Source: an uncultured Collinsella sp.
GTDB taxonomy: Bacteria > Actinomycetota > Coriobacteriia > Coriobacteriales > Coriobacteriaceae
Length of the DNA stretch: 48,395 bases
Assembly: GCA_934650975.1 (NCBI GenBank)
Contig: CAKUFW010000007.1
Location: 1 to 48,395 of the forward strand
Direction of reading: 5' to 3'
Shown here piece after piece: positions 1-8,537 of this stretch; positions within the stretch are counted from its first letter, which is position 1; each line of letters opens with the position of its first letter. The notes beneath the pieces are model-generated. The model ran no database searches. It saw only the letters and a program-made list of their open reading frames with translations, and was not told the DNA's origin. The translations under genes and the position numbers were made by a program.

Positions 1-10
1 CGAACTGCAT
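1..10 (-). CDS. 5' end of a leftward gene cut by the window edge
   Basis: Reading leftward, an ATG at 10-8 is preceded by AAGGAGAGGCAG, a good Shine-Dalgarno sequence with about 6 nt spacing. Only three codons (Met-Gln-Phe) lie inside the window, so the product cannot be named. It would be divergent from the HAD phosphatase at 285, sharing the 274-bp gap at 11-284. That gap is AT-richer than its surroundings and holds no gene I can support. Confidence 0.4.
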
Positions 11-284
11 CTGCCTCTCCTTTCACGTATCGCCGGGCGCAATTCATATATCGCAAACGGTACCTTTTCCTCGGTAAGTGGCGCTTTTGCCGTCTCCGTT
101 TTCGATGGTCGCTATCATACGCTAAAGTGCTTGCTGCACAAGCGATAAATTCAAATTTCTGAAAAGTTTTTTCATTACTTTGTGAAGTGTGGTGCAAATA
201 CGCGTCAATCCTGCGAAAATACGTCCGGCTACTAGTTAATGGTTATAACGTCTGAAACAATCTCGAAACGAAAGGCGCGCTTTT

Positions 285-1112
285 ATGCAAACTTACGAAT
301 CAGATGCCAATATCGGCAACATTAAGATTCTCGCCGTCGATATGGACAAGACGCTTCTCACCGACGAGCGCGTGCTGCCTCAGGGCCTCGATGAGCGTCT
401 GGACAAGCTCGCCGACGCCGGTATCGTATTCTGTCCTGCCAGCGGACGTCCGGCCCCCAAGCTCGAGGAAATGTTCGAGGGCATTAAGAACCGCCTCGCG
501 TTTTGCCCGGACAACGGTGCCTGCGTCATCTATCGCGGTGAGTATATTTACAAAAGCAATATCGACGTGGCTCTGTACCAGCAGGTGCTTGCCTGTGCCT
601 CGGAGGACCCGCGCGCCGTTCCCGTGCTGTGCTGCTACGACGAGTTCTACGTGCTTGCCCGCGACCACCAATATCACGACGAAATCAGTGTCTACTACAA
701 CACGATCAACTACGTCGACACCTTTGAGGGTCTCGACATCGAGTCCAACAAGATCTCGATCTTCTTCCCTGCCTATGATGCCGAGCCCGCGTTCCGCGAG
801 ACCTATAACCCCGCGTTCTGCGACCAGCTCTATGTCACCAATGCCGGTCGCGAGTGGATCGACTTTATGAACCTGGGCGTCGACAAGGGCGCCGGCGTCG
901 CGCATCTGTGCGAGCAGCTCGGCATCGACATCGCCGATGCCGCCGCCGTGGGCGATACGTATAACGACATCCCCATGCTGGAGCGCGTCGGCCATAGCTT
1001 TATCGTGGACAATGCCGAGGAGCATATGAACGCGCATGCTAAGTGGCGCATTCCGAGCAACAACGACGGGGGCGTACTGACGCTCATCGACGCCATCTTG
1101 GCGGCTCGTTAA
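285..1112 (+). CDS. HAD-superfamily Cof-type phosphatase
   Basis: Cytosolic hydrolase of the haloacid dehalogenase superfamily, Cof/YbiV type (subfamily IIB), which dephosphorylates small phosphorylated metabolites; the exact substrate cannot be read from sequence. All four HAD motifs are visible. Motif I is VDMDKT with the nucleophile Asp19 and Asp21, motif II is the Ser in CPASGRP near residue 53, motif III is the Lys in GVDKGAG, and motif IV is the acidic GDTYNDIPM near residue 226. A cap domain fills the middle. At 275 aa it has the normal family length. It stands alone and is followed by a very long inverted repeat (1121-1244) that may end its transcript. Family assignment is secure; the role is inferred. 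Confidence 0.9.
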   Translation: MQTYESDANIGNIKILAVDMDKTLLTDERVLPQGLDERLDKLADAGIVFCPASGRPAPKLEEMFEGIKNRLAFCPDNGACVIYRGEYIYKSNIDVALYQQVLACASEDPRAVPVLCCYDEFYVLARDHQYHDEISVYYNTINYVDTFEGLDIESNKISIFFPAYDAEPAFRETYNPAFCDQLYVTNAGREWIDFMNLGVDKGAGVAHLCEQLGIDIADAAAVGDTYNDIPMLERVGHSFIVDNAEEHMNAHAKWRIPSNNDGGVLTLIDAILAAR

Positions 1113-1120
1113 ACTCACCG

Positions 1121-1244
1121 CCAAGCCCGGGGCCGGCTGTTTGATTTTTGCTCGGTCAGGTCCTGGGCTCGCTCGAAGGCCACATTAAGTGGCCTTCGGC
1201 TTGTGCGGAATCTACAACAATCAAACAGCCGGCCCCGGGCTTGG
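1121..1244. repeat. long nested inverted repeat (26-bp perfect arms with inner hairpin)
   Basis: Arms at 1121-1146 and 1219-1244 are perfect reverse complements over 26 bp, with a GC-rich outer half (core CCCGGGGCCGG) and an AT-richer inner half. Inside the 72-bp loop is a second perfect hairpin, CGAAGGCCAC at 1174-1183 pairing with GTGGCCTTCG at 1189-1198. It lies 8 bp past the phosphatase stop codon, so it could work as a terminator, although no T-run follows the outer stem. It may also be a mobile palindromic element. Confidence 0.75.
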
Positions 1245-1314
1245 CTATGTTGACTCACTTGCCGCCTAAATGGCGTCTTGGCGTCTAGATACTTGGTCTG
1301 AATTAATTTGGAAT

Positions 1315-1346
1315 GAAGGGGGCTCTTTATTGAAAGGGCCCCCTTC
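1315..1346 (-). terminator. hairpin downstream of the AAA+ ATPase gene
   Basis: GAAGGGGGC at 1315-1323 pairs with GCCCCCTTC at 1338-1346. It lies 45 bp beyond the stop of the leftward ATPase gene. The T-rich tail expected of an intrinsic terminator is weak, so this is a tentative call. Confidence 0.4.
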
Positions 1347-1390
1347 TGTTGTGTGCCATGGCTAGCATGCTTGGTGAATTATGATCGGTG

Positions 1391-2515
1391 TTATTCGCCG
1401 TATCTTGCCAGAATCTCTTCGCGGCTTTCTTGTAGGAATTCTTTCATGAAAGGAATCGAGAAGGTCACGAAGCCCGGCGCTGTCGGCTCGATTACCTGGC
1501 GCGATATCAGCTTGCGACGGTATGGGCTCAAATAGCCTGACGATTTACCCAGCACCTTGGCAATTTCTGCCACCGATGCGACATCCGACATATCACTCAT
1601 AGCGAGAATAAAATCGATTGCCGTCTTAGGCAGGTCGGAAATAGCGGTCTCGAGCACCGCCATCTTGAATTCTTCGAGAGCAGACTCGATCCCCTTACGG
1701 GTATCAGCAAGTGTTATTGTAATAGGCTCTTCTCCGTCGCGGCCTCTCAGCCAGGCCGCACGCCACACGTGGTATCCCACCAGCTGAATCAGGTAAGCAT
1801 ATCCCCGCGTTGCCCCAGTTGCGACGTCAAGCGCGTCATCGTCAATCGAGAGCCCCGACTCCTCAATCGTCTGACGCAGCGAATAGCGCACTTCGTCAAG
1901 TGGAATGGCATCGAGTTCCTCGGGCTTGGCACGACGCAGGAACGTCAGAGATTTCCCGTTTAAAATATCGAGAACACCCGTCGTGATTCCCGCGAAGACG
2001 AGAGCAATATTCTGCTCATCGCGAATCATAAACTGCACGGCCGATGCAATGGTCCGAATTGCATCCATCGGGGCATCCTGGACCTCATCGATTGTTATCA
2101 GAAGGCCTTTGCCACGCTTGGACATCTCGCCTGTTGCGAATTCGAGAAGCGACTCAAAATCATCAGGCGAAGTATTTTGATGCTGAGCCTCAATAGAAGC
2201 AAACGGAATCTGCGCTTTTAGGCGCACCTCATTGAAAAAGGGCGCCCGCTTGAGCTTTCTGGAAAGAGACTCGACGAGTTCATCGGAACCTGCAGCATTG
2301 ACCACAAGCCAGCCTTGATCCTCGGCAATCTTGGCAAGCTCAGACAAAAGAACGGTCTTGCCCGAACCGCGAGGCCCCGTAATGCGCATCAAGCGACCAG
2401 GAGCGCCCTCTCCCTCATACAAGCCCTCGACAAAATCGTTGACGACCTTATCGCGGCCGACGAGTACGGGCGGCATTTTGCCAGCAGTCGGCTTGAAAGG
2501 ATTTCTGTATTCCAT
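1391..2515 (-). CDS. AAA+ ATPase with C-terminal winged-helix region
   Basis: Predicted cytosolic P-loop ATPase of 374 aa, of the AAA_16/Orc-like type often annotated only as 'ATP-binding protein'. Walker A is GPRGSGKT at residues 47-54 and Walker B is LLITIDEVQ at 138-146. The last 80 residues look like a winged-helix domain (DVASVAEIAKVLGKSSGYLS). The start is set by GGGAGG 5 nt upstream of ATG 2515. The frame stays open further upstream, but that part runs through a 9-bp tandem repeat and the polA terminator. No partner gene is adjacent. Base composition is visibly lower in GC than polA next door, which suggests acquisition by transfer. Possible roles are a defence, replication-associated or regulatory ATPase; the sequence does not decide between them. 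Confidence 0.8.
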   Translation of the reverse strand: MEYRNPFKPTAGKMPPVLVGRDKVVNDFVEGLYEGEGAPGRLMRITGPRGSGKTVLLSELAKIAEDQGWLVVNAAGSDELVESLSRKLKRAPFFNEVRLKAQIPFASIEAQHQNTSPDDFESLLEFATGEMSKRGKGLLITIDEVQDAPMDAIRTIASAVQFMIRDEQNIALVFAGITTGVLDILNGKSLTFLRRAKPEELDAIPLDEVRYSLRQTIEESGLSIDDDALDVATGATRGYAYLIQLVGYHVWRAAWLRGRDGEEPITITLADTRKGIESALEEFKMAVLETAISDLPKTAIDFILAMSDMSDVASVAEIAKVLGKSSGYLSPYRRKLISRQVIEPTAPGFVTFSIPFMKEFLQESREEILARYGE

Positions 2516-2551
2516 GCGACCTCCCAACCCTGTCTTCAATTCGATTCTATT

Positions 2552-2623
2552 TTCATAAGTTTCATAAATCTCATAAGATTCATAAGACCCATAAGATTGA
2601 TAAATCTCATAAGACTCATAAAC
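2552..2623 (-). repeat. 9-bp tandem repeat array, eight units, in the leader of the AAA+ ATPase gene
   Basis: Eight head-to-tail 9-bp units with consensus YTCATAAGA on the plus strand fill 2552-2623 exactly. Three units are CTCATAAGA or TTCATAAGA and the others differ at one to three positions. The array lies between the polA terminator and the ATPase start codon. Read in the ATPase frame it would encode a three-residue Tyr repeat, but the translation start lies downstream of it. Confidence 0.85.
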
Positions 2624-2652
2624 AAAAGGGCCCAAGCATGTTGCTCGGGCCC
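2624..2652 (-). terminator. intrinsic terminator of polA
   Basis: On the minus strand GGGCCCGAGCA and TGCTTGGGCCC form an 11-bp stem with one G-U pair and a 3-nt loop (2628-2652), followed by TTTT. It starts 9 bp past the polA stop codon. Confidence 0.8.
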
Positions 2653-2660
2653 GCTGGGGG

Positions 2661-5411
2661 CTACTTTGCGTCTGCCCAGGTCACACCGGTGCTGGCCTCG
2701 GCGATTAACGGCACGCGTAGGTCTACGACGTGTTCCATGACGTCGCGGACCATGGCGGTGAGGCGTTCGACTTCGTCGACGGGGCACTCAAAGTCCAGTT
2801 CGTCGTGTACCTGCAGAATCATGTGGGCGGCAAAGCCCTCTTCTTCTAGGCGGCGGCTTACGCGGGCCATGGCGATCTTGATGATGTCGGCCGCGGTGCC
2901 CTGCATGGGATGGTTCATGGCCGTGCGCTCACCAAAGCCGCGGAGCTGAGGATTTTTAGCCTTGAGCTCGGGGATATGGCGGCGACGCCCGTACATGGTC
3001 TCGGCGTAGCCCGTCTGCTTGGCGCGCGCCACCACGTTGTCCAAAAACGTGCGCACGCCCGGGTAGGCCTCGTAGTAGCGGTCGATCATGTCGCGTGCCT
3101 CGGCCATCGAGATATGCAGCGACTGCGACAGGCCATAGGCCTGCTGGCCGTACACGATGCCAAAGTTCACGGCCTTGGCGCGGCTACGCAGGTCGGGCGT
3201 CACCTCGGACACTGGCACGCCAAATACGCGCGCGGCCGTCTCGGCATGGAAGTCCTCGCCCTCGTTGAAGGCACACACCAGGTGCTCGTCACCCGAAAGA
3301 TGCGCGAGCAGGCGCAACTCGATCTGCGAGTAGTCCACCGCCAAAAAGACGTTCCCCTCGCCCGCCGAAAACGCCGTCTTGACGGTACGACCCAGCTCCG
3401 AGCGCGTCGGAATGTTTTGCAGATTGGGGTCGCTCGAAGACAGACGGCCCGTCGCCGTAATGGTCTGGTTGTACGTGGTGTGCACGCGACCATCGCTGCG
3501 ACGCAGCGGACCCAGCGTGTCCAGATAGGTGGATTTGATCTTGGACTTCTCACGCCAGTCCAAAATCAGACGCACGATCTCGTGGTCGCGAGCAAGGTCG
3601 CTCAACACCTTGGCGTTGGTCGAATAATAGCCGCGCTTGGTCTTTTTGAGGCCCTTGGTCGGAAGCCCCATCACGTCAAAGAGCACATGCGACAGCTGCA
3701 TGGGGCTGCCAATGTTGAAGGTCTCGTCGCCGGCCAGGTCGCGAATACTGCGCTCGACCTCGGCAATCTGGGTTGCGAGGCCCTCGGACAGATTGTGCAG
3801 GCGATCGGGGTCCACGAGCATGCCCGCGCGCTCCATCTTGGCGAGCACCGGCACGAGCGGCATCTCGATGCCATCGAACACGTTGGCGGCATTCTCGCGC
3901 GCCATGCGGTCGCGCAGCGGGGCCACGAGGGCCAGCGTCAGGGCCGCTGTACGAGCAGCGGGCGCAGGAGCATCCTCGCCGGCGCCTTCTGCGCCGCGCG
4001 CCGCCGGCAACGCCATCTGCAGATAGGTATCGGCCAGATACGCCTCGTCAAATTCGGAACGGTCGGAATCCAGCAGGTAGGCAGCGACCACGGTATCGAA
4101 GATGCGCGTGGAATCGGCTGCCAGCGGGTCCATAAGCTCGGGCTCAGACGAATCGATGGGCGAAAGCTCGTGCAGCAGCGCCTTCATGTCCGGGCTCGCC
4201 ACACGACCCTCCATAAAGAGGCGCGCGAGCACGCCAGCGATCACGCCGTGAGTGAAATTGAAGCCATCGACGACGGCAGGCGCACCACCGTCGCCCTCCT
4301 CGAGCGCAAACAGGCCCTTGGACGTCGCCAGCCACAGCGTGCGCGTCAGACCAAAGAGTGCGCCCTCCTCCTTGTCATCATCAACCACGGTGGCAATCCA
4401 CTCGCCCGCCTCGATGGCGCGACCAACCTCGGCAGCCGCGGTGGCAAGTGCCTCGGCGTCACCGGCAACGGCACGCGTAACCGCGGGCATCTCAAACGTG
4501 CTAGCAGCGGCCGCAGCGCCGCCCTCGCCACCGATCAGCGCCAAGAAACGATTCTGCATGGCGGTAATGCCAAGCGCGCCCAGCGCCGCGGAAACTTCAT
4601 CGGCAGAAAACGCCGGGAAGGACGTCGCCTCAAAATCGAGCTCAACGGGCGCATCGGTGCGAATGGTCGCGACCTTGCGGCTCAGCAGCGCGTCGTCGAT
4701 ATGCGCGCGCAGGTTCTCGCCCATCTTGCCCTTGACCTCGTCGGCATGCGCGATGACCTCGTCCAGGCTACCGTACTGCGCGATGAGCGCACTCGCCTTT
4801 TTAGGGCCGATGCCCGGCACGCCGGGGATGTTATCGGACGTGTCGCCCTTCAGACCGTAAAAGTCGGGTACAAGCGCCGGCGTAATGCCGTGATACAGGT
4901 CGTCCACGCTCTCGGGCGTCATAATCGCCACGTCGGACAGGCCCTTGCGGGTCGAGACCACGTTAACGTGCTCGGTCACGAGCTGATACATATCGCGGTC
5001 GCCGGTTACCAGCAGCATGTCGCAGCCGGCCTCCTCGCCCAGGCGCGCCATGGTGCCCAAGATGTCATCGCCTTCCCAGCCCTCGGACTGCAGAATCGGC
5101 ACGTTGAGCACAGCGAGCAGCTCCTTAATCATGGGAAACTGCGCGTGCAGATCGGGATCCATGGGCGGACGCTGCGCCTTGTACTGCGGCAGCATCTCCA
5201 TGCGCACGCGCGGCTTGCCCTTATCAAACGCCACGACGACGCCGTCGGGGTTAAAGGCGTCGATCATCTTGAGGAACATGTTTAGGAAGCCAAAGATCGC
5301 ATTTGTGGGGCGACCGTCCGGCGCGTTCATGGTCGGCGGCACGGCGTGGAAGGCGCGGTGCATGAGCGAGTTGCCGTCGATAACGGCAAAGGTGCGGCGC
5401 TTGTCAGACAT
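2661..5411 (-). CDS. polA: DNA polymerase I
   Basis: Family A DNA polymerase of 916 aa that fills gaps and removes RNA primers in Okazaki-fragment maturation and excision repair. The N-terminal 5'-3' exonuclease domain (about 1-300) opens with FAVIDGNSLMHRAFH and contains GLKGDTSDNIPGVPG. The polymerase domain carries motif A (FLAVDYSQIELR), motif B (RSRAKAVNFGIVYGQQ) and motif C (QVHDEL, near 867). The middle domain lacks the paired acidic residues of an active 3'-5' exonuclease, so proofreading is probably absent, as in several Gram-positive PolI enzymes. Start ATG 5411 has GAGG 8 nt upstream; a start 13 codons earlier is possible but has no such site. Transcription ends at the hairpin 2624-2652. 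Confidence 0.96.
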   Translation of the reverse strand: MSDKRRTFAVIDGNSLMHRAFHAVPPTMNAPDGRPTNAIFGFLNMFLKMIDAFNPDGVVVAFDKGKPRVRMEMLPQYKAQRPPMDPDLHAQFPMIKELLAVLNVPILQSEGWEGDDILGTMARLGEEAGCDMLLVTGDRDMYQLVTEHVNVVSTRKGLSDVAIMTPESVDDLYHGITPALVPDFYGLKGDTSDNIPGVPGIGPKKASALIAQYGSLDEVIAHADEVKGKMGENLRAHIDDALLSRKVATIRTDAPVELDFEATSFPAFSADEVSAALGALGITAMQNRFLALIGGEGGAAAAASTFEMPAVTRAVAGDAEALATAAAEVGRAIEAGEWIATVVDDDKEEGALFGLTRTLWLATSKGLFALEEGDGGAPAVVDGFNFTHGVIAGVLARLFMEGRVASPDMKALLHELSPIDSSEPELMDPLAADSTRIFDTVVAAYLLDSDRSEFDEAYLADTYLQMALPAARGAEGAGEDAPAPAARTAALTLALVAPLRDRMARENAANVFDGIEMPLVPVLAKMERAGMLVDPDRLHNLSEGLATQIAEVERSIRDLAGDETFNIGSPMQLSHVLFDVMGLPTKGLKKTKRGYYSTNAKVLSDLARDHEIVRLILDWREKSKIKSTYLDTLGPLRRSDGRVHTTYNQTITATGRLSSSDPNLQNIPTRSELGRTVKTAFSAGEGNVFLAVDYSQIELRLLAHLSGDEHLVCAFNEGEDFHAETAARVFGVPVSEVTPDLRSRAKAVNFGIVYGQQAYGLSQSLHISMAEARDMIDRYYEAYPGVRTFLDNVVARAKQTGYAETMYGRRRHIPELKAKNPQLRGFGERTAMNHPMQGTAADIIKIAMARVSRRLEEEGFAAHMILQVHDELDFECPVDEVERLTAMVRDVMEHVVDLRVPLIAEASTGVTWADAK

Positions 5412-5577
5412 ATTGAATACCTCGCTTTGGGCTGGGCACGGTTTGCTCACACCAGTTTACACGCTCCCCGCCCCGCGGCCACCGCACATCAGGCTCCCCT
5501 GCCGCCGCGAGCCCGCGCGTGATACGATGGCTCACGGTACATCAACCAGCACGATCGATCCGAAAGGAGCCTGCGTC

Positions 5578-6975
5578 ATGGAGCGTCCCTGCGCATGGAA
5601 AAAGTACACGCCACAGCAGATCGAGGAGCTCGAGGAGCTTTGCCGCGGCTATAAGCAGTTTTTGAGTGAGAACAAGACCGAGCGCCTGTGCGTCAAGACC
5701 GGTATCAAGATGGCCGAGGAGGCGGGCTACGTCAATCTGGAGACTGTGATCGCCGAGGACCGCGCACTCAAGGCCGGCGACAAGGTGTACGCCGCCAACC
5801 ACGGCAAAGACCTCATGCTCGTCAACCTGGGTACCGCCCCGCTCGAGCAGGGCTTTAACATCCTGGGCGCCCACGTGGACTCGCCGCGCCTGGACCTTAA
5901 GCAGAATCCCGCCTTCGAGGCCGGCGACATGGCCTACCTCGACACGCACTACTACGGCGGCGTCAAGAGCTACCACTGGGTAGCCTCCCCGCTCGCACTC
6001 GTGGGCGTCATCTGCAAAAAGGACGGCACCACCGTCGATATCAACATCGGCGACAAGGCCGACGACCCGGTCTTTACCATCTCCGACCTGCTGATCCACC
6101 TCTCGAGCGAGCAGATGTCCAAGCCCGCCAAGGACGCCGTCGACGCCGAGATCCTCGACGTCATCGTGGGTGGTCGCCCCGTCAAGTTTGACGAGGACGA
6201 CAAGGACGCCCCCAAGGAGCCCGTCAAGCAGATGTTCCTGGACATCCTCAAGGAGCAGTACGATGTCGAGGAGGAGGACTTCCTCTCTGCCGAGATCGAA
6301 GTCGTGCCCGCCGGCCCGGCCCGCGATATGGGTCTCGACCGTTCCATGATTCTGGGCTATGGCCACGACGACCGCGTCTGCGCCTATCCGTCCATGCTCG
6401 CCCAGGTCAACGTCGCCGATGTCGAGCGCACGAGCATCACGCTCATCGTCGACAAGGAGGAGATCGGCTCCGTGGGCGCCACCGGCATGACGAGCCGCTT
6501 CTTCGAGAACACCGTCGCCGAGATCATGACGCTCGCCGGCGAGGACAGCCCGCTGGCCCTTCGCCGTGCACTCGCTCGCAGCCGCATGCTCTCCTCCGAC
6601 GTGTCCGCCGGCTTTGACCCGGGCTACGCCGGCAAGTTCGAGACCAAGAACGCCGCCTTCATGGGTCGCGGCCTGTGCTTTAACAAGTACACGGGCAGCC
6701 GCGGCAAGGGCGGTTCCAACGACGCCGACGCCGAGTACGTGGCCCTCATCCGTGACATCATGGACGAGGCCGGCGTGGACTTCCAGACCTGCGAGCTCGG
6801 TCGCGTCAACGCGGGCGGCGGCGGCACCATCGCCTACATCATGGCCGAGTACGGCATGAACGTCATCGATTCCGGCGTTGCCGTCCTGTCCATGCACGCC
6901 CTGTGGGAGGTCGCCAACAAGGCCGACATCTACGAGGCCTACCGCGGCTACAAGGCCTTCCTCGAGCGCGCGTAA
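5578..6975 (+). CDS. M18-family aminopeptidase
   Basis: Metallopeptidase of 465 aa in family M18 (aspartyl aminopeptidase / aminopeptidase I type), which trims N-terminal residues from peptides in the cytosol. Visible elements are NILGAHVDSPRLDL with metal ligand His99 and Asp101, the catalytic-Glu block DKEEIGSVGATGM near 285, GYGHDDRVC, and the C-terminal SMHALWEVANK, whose His is a likely last metal ligand. AAAGGAG lies 7 nt before ATG 5578 and fixes the start, although the frame is open for over 180 codons upstream through the polA 5' end. It is divergent from polA and carries a repeat-type hairpin (7012-7080) after its stop. The family is certain; substrate preference (acidic residues) is inferred from M18 members. 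Confidence 0.92.
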   Translation: MERPCAWKKYTPQQIEELEELCRGYKQFLSENKTERLCVKTGIKMAEEAGYVNLETVIAEDRALKAGDKVYAANHGKDLMLVNLGTAPLEQGFNILGAHVDSPRLDLKQNPAFEAGDMAYLDTHYYGGVKSYHWVASPLALVGVICKKDGTTVDINIGDKADDPVFTISDLLIHLSSEQMSKPAKDAVDAEILDVIVGGRPVKFDEDDKDAPKEPVKQMFLDILKEQYDVEEEDFLSAEIEVVPAGPARDMGLDRSMILGYGHDDRVCAYPSMLAQVNVADVERTSITLIVDKEEIGSVGATGMTSRFFENTVAEIMTLAGEDSPLALRRALARSRMLSSDVSAGFDPGYAGKFETKNAAFMGRGLCFNKYTGSRGKGGSNDADAEYVALIRDIMDEAGVDFQTCELGRVNAGGGGTIAYIMAEYGMNVIDSGVAVLSMHALWEVANKADIYEAYRGYKAFLERA

Positions 6976-7011
6976 CCAGCCCTCGTAAAGCGAGCCCAGC
7001 CAGCCCTTCAT

Positions 7012-7080
7012 AACTTGCGGTGAAATAGTTCCTAAATAGCCCTTTAAACAGGCAAAACAGGAACTATTCCACCGCAACTT
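7012..7080. repeat. inverted repeat, copy 1 of a dispersed family
   Basis: Arms at 7012-7033 and 7059-7080 match over 22 bp with two mismatches and enclose a 25-bp loop. The right arm (core GGAACTATTCCACCGCAA) is identical over 21 bp to the right arm of the element at 46226-46293, and the loops share TAGCCCT and AAACAGG. It fills the gap between the aminopeptidase and yaaA. Confidence 0.8.
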
Positions 7081-7103
7081 CTTTATTTGGCAGAGGAGAG
7101 TCC

Positions 7104-7913
7104 ATGCTGCAGGTCATCATTTCGCCCGCCAAGCAGATGCGCGCGGCCCAAGATGCTTTTGAATGCTTGGGCATTCCGCCCTTTGCGTACGAGACGGCTC
7201 GCCTCCACCGCGCGCTGCTAGATATCGAGCGAAATGAAGGCAGCGGCGGCCTGCAGACGCTGTGGAACGTGAGCGACAAACTGCTGAGGCCTTGTCTCGA
7301 CATTCTGCATGAGTTCGAGCCCGTCCTGAAAAACGACGACATCGACAATCCCGATATCGCCCGCAATACCTCTCCCGCCGTTATGTCCTATCACGGCATT
7401 CAGTACCAGAGCATGGCACCCGAGGTGATGGATTCCGCGCAGCTCGTATGGCTGCAAAGCCACCTGTGGATCCTCTCGGGCCTTTACGGATGCGTTCGCC
7501 CCTTTCATGCCGTCGAACCGTATCGGCTGGAGATGGGCGCGAAGCTCGCCGTTGATGATGCTTGTGATCTCTATGCGTTTTGGGACGATAAGCTCGCGAG
7601 GACTATCGCTCCGGCAGGCTCAAACACCACGATCGTCAACCTCGCCAGCGTGGAATACGCCAAAGCCGTTCTGCCCCACCTCGACGCCGATGCCACGGTC
7701 GTCACGTGTCTCTTTGGCGAAGGCGTCCGCAACGGCAAGCCCATCCAACGCTCGACCGCCAGTAAAAAGGCGCGCGGCTCCATGGTGCGCTGGATGGCAG
7801 AAAACAAGCTCGAGGATGCAATCGGGCTCACCGCGTTCGACGTCGGTTACCGTCACATACCCGAGCTTTCAAACCATAACACCTTGGTCTTCCTGAACGA
7901 GCAGACCTTGTAG
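7104..7913 (+). CDS. yaaA: peroxide stress protein YaaA (UPF0246)
   Basis: Member of the YaaA/DUF328 family (269 aa). In E. coli YaaA lowers free intracellular iron during hydrogen peroxide stress; the biochemical activity is not settled. The family start MLQVIISPAKQM is present, as are SGLYGCVRPFHAVEPYRLEM in the middle and the C-terminal RGSMVRWMAENKLEDA. Length is typical (about 250-270 aa). AGGAG 7 nt before ATG 7104 supports the start. It is probably a single-gene unit, since an inverted repeat precedes it and the next gene is convergent. Confidence 0.92.
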   Translation: MLQVIISPAKQMRAAQDAFECLGIPPFAYETARLHRALLDIERNEGSGGLQTLWNVSDKLLRPCLDILHEFEPVLKNDDIDNPDIARNTSPAVMSYHGIQYQSMAPEVMDSAQLVWLQSHLWILSGLYGCVRPFHAVEPYRLEMGAKLAVDDACDLYAFWDDKLARTIAPAGSNTTIVNLASVEYAKAVLPHLDADATVVTCLFGEGVRNGKPIQRSTASKKARGSMVRWMAENKLEDAIGLTAFDVGYRHIPELSNHNTLVFLNEQTL

Positions 7914-7954
7914 GCCCACCGCTACTATTTGAAGATGCTGCCTAGGCACGGCGT

Positions 7955-8470
7955 CTATTCCGCAAGGCCGTCAGCTTTGGCAATCTCGTTTGTCGAGTCA
8001 TCTTGGTAGACGACCTTGACGTGCTCCACCTCGGACACCTTGACGCCCGGCGAAGGCTCCAGGCGCCATTCCGTCAGCGCGATATCCATCGTCGTGGGCA
8101 CATCCCCTTGATCCTTGAGCTCGACTGTCAGCGTCTTGAGCGATGCATCGAAGACCACGCGCTCAATCTCTTCGCCTGGAATGGACCCGCCACTCAGCTG
8201 CAGTTGCACAAACCCATCGCACGGATACCAATAGTCACCGGGAGCCGCGACCGTGTTGCCACCAGCGACCTTCACCGTCAAAATCGGAAGGCTGTCGTCA
8301 GCCTCAAACTCCCAGGCAGCGCCTCCGCGACCGCCAAACGTCCAAATGCTAAAGGCAATCACCAGCACGGCAAGCACCGCAAAGCCAATCGCGACCAATC
8401 CATGGTGCGCACGGCTTTCCTCGGCCGATACATCCCATTGCGTCTCTCGATAGAGATGCTTGTCCTCCAT
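7955..8470 (-). CDS. membrane-anchored protein of unknown function
   Basis: I do not recognise a family. The 171-aa product has a short charged cytosolic N-terminus and a single hydrophobic segment at about 24-45 (GLVAIGFAVLAVLVIAF). About 125 residues with a beta-rich character would then lie outside the cell. No lipobox or cleavage site is evident, so it is probably a single-pass N-in protein. GGGGAGG 6 nt before ATG 8470 defines the start. It is convergent with yaaA and divergent from thiC, sharing a roughly 60-bp promoter gap. Nothing in the sequence links it to thiamine. Confidence 0.7.
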   Translation of the reverse strand: MEDKHLYRETQWDVSAEESRAHHGLVAIGFAVLAVLVIAFSIWTFGGRGGAAWEFEADDSLPILTVKVAGGNTVAAPGDYWYPCDGFVQLQLSGGSIPGEEIERVVFDASLKTLTVELKDQGDVPTTMDIALTEWRLEPSPGVKVSEVEHVKVVYQDDSTNEIAKADGLAE

Positions 8471-8495
8471 GTTCGCCTCCCCACAGGCACGCTCG

Positions 8496-8526
8496 TTGGC
8501 CCAATCGTACCCATTCAGGCTATACT
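8496..8526 (+). promoter_or_regulatory. putative thiC promoter
   Basis: TATACT at 8521-8526 is a good -10 element and lies about 15 bp before the riboswitch. The best -35 candidate, TTGGCC at 8496-8501, has a 19-bp spacer, which is long. Position relative to the riboswitch is the main support. Confidence 0.4.
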
Positions 8527-8537
8527 TGAGCCCATGA

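Noticed and set aside
2552..2623. Repeat array considered as CRISPR
   Set aside because: Units are 9 bp, contiguous, without spacers, and no cas gene is near.
2516..2635. 40-residue N-terminal extension of the AAA+ ATPase with a Tyr repeat
   Set aside because: Its start would lie in the polA terminator without a ribosome binding site, whereas ATG 2515 has GGGAGG at good spacing.
2910..5285. Open frame of 791 codons opposite polA
   Set aside because: Same mirror-frame effect; polA motifs are complete on the other strand and this frame has no domain-like pattern.
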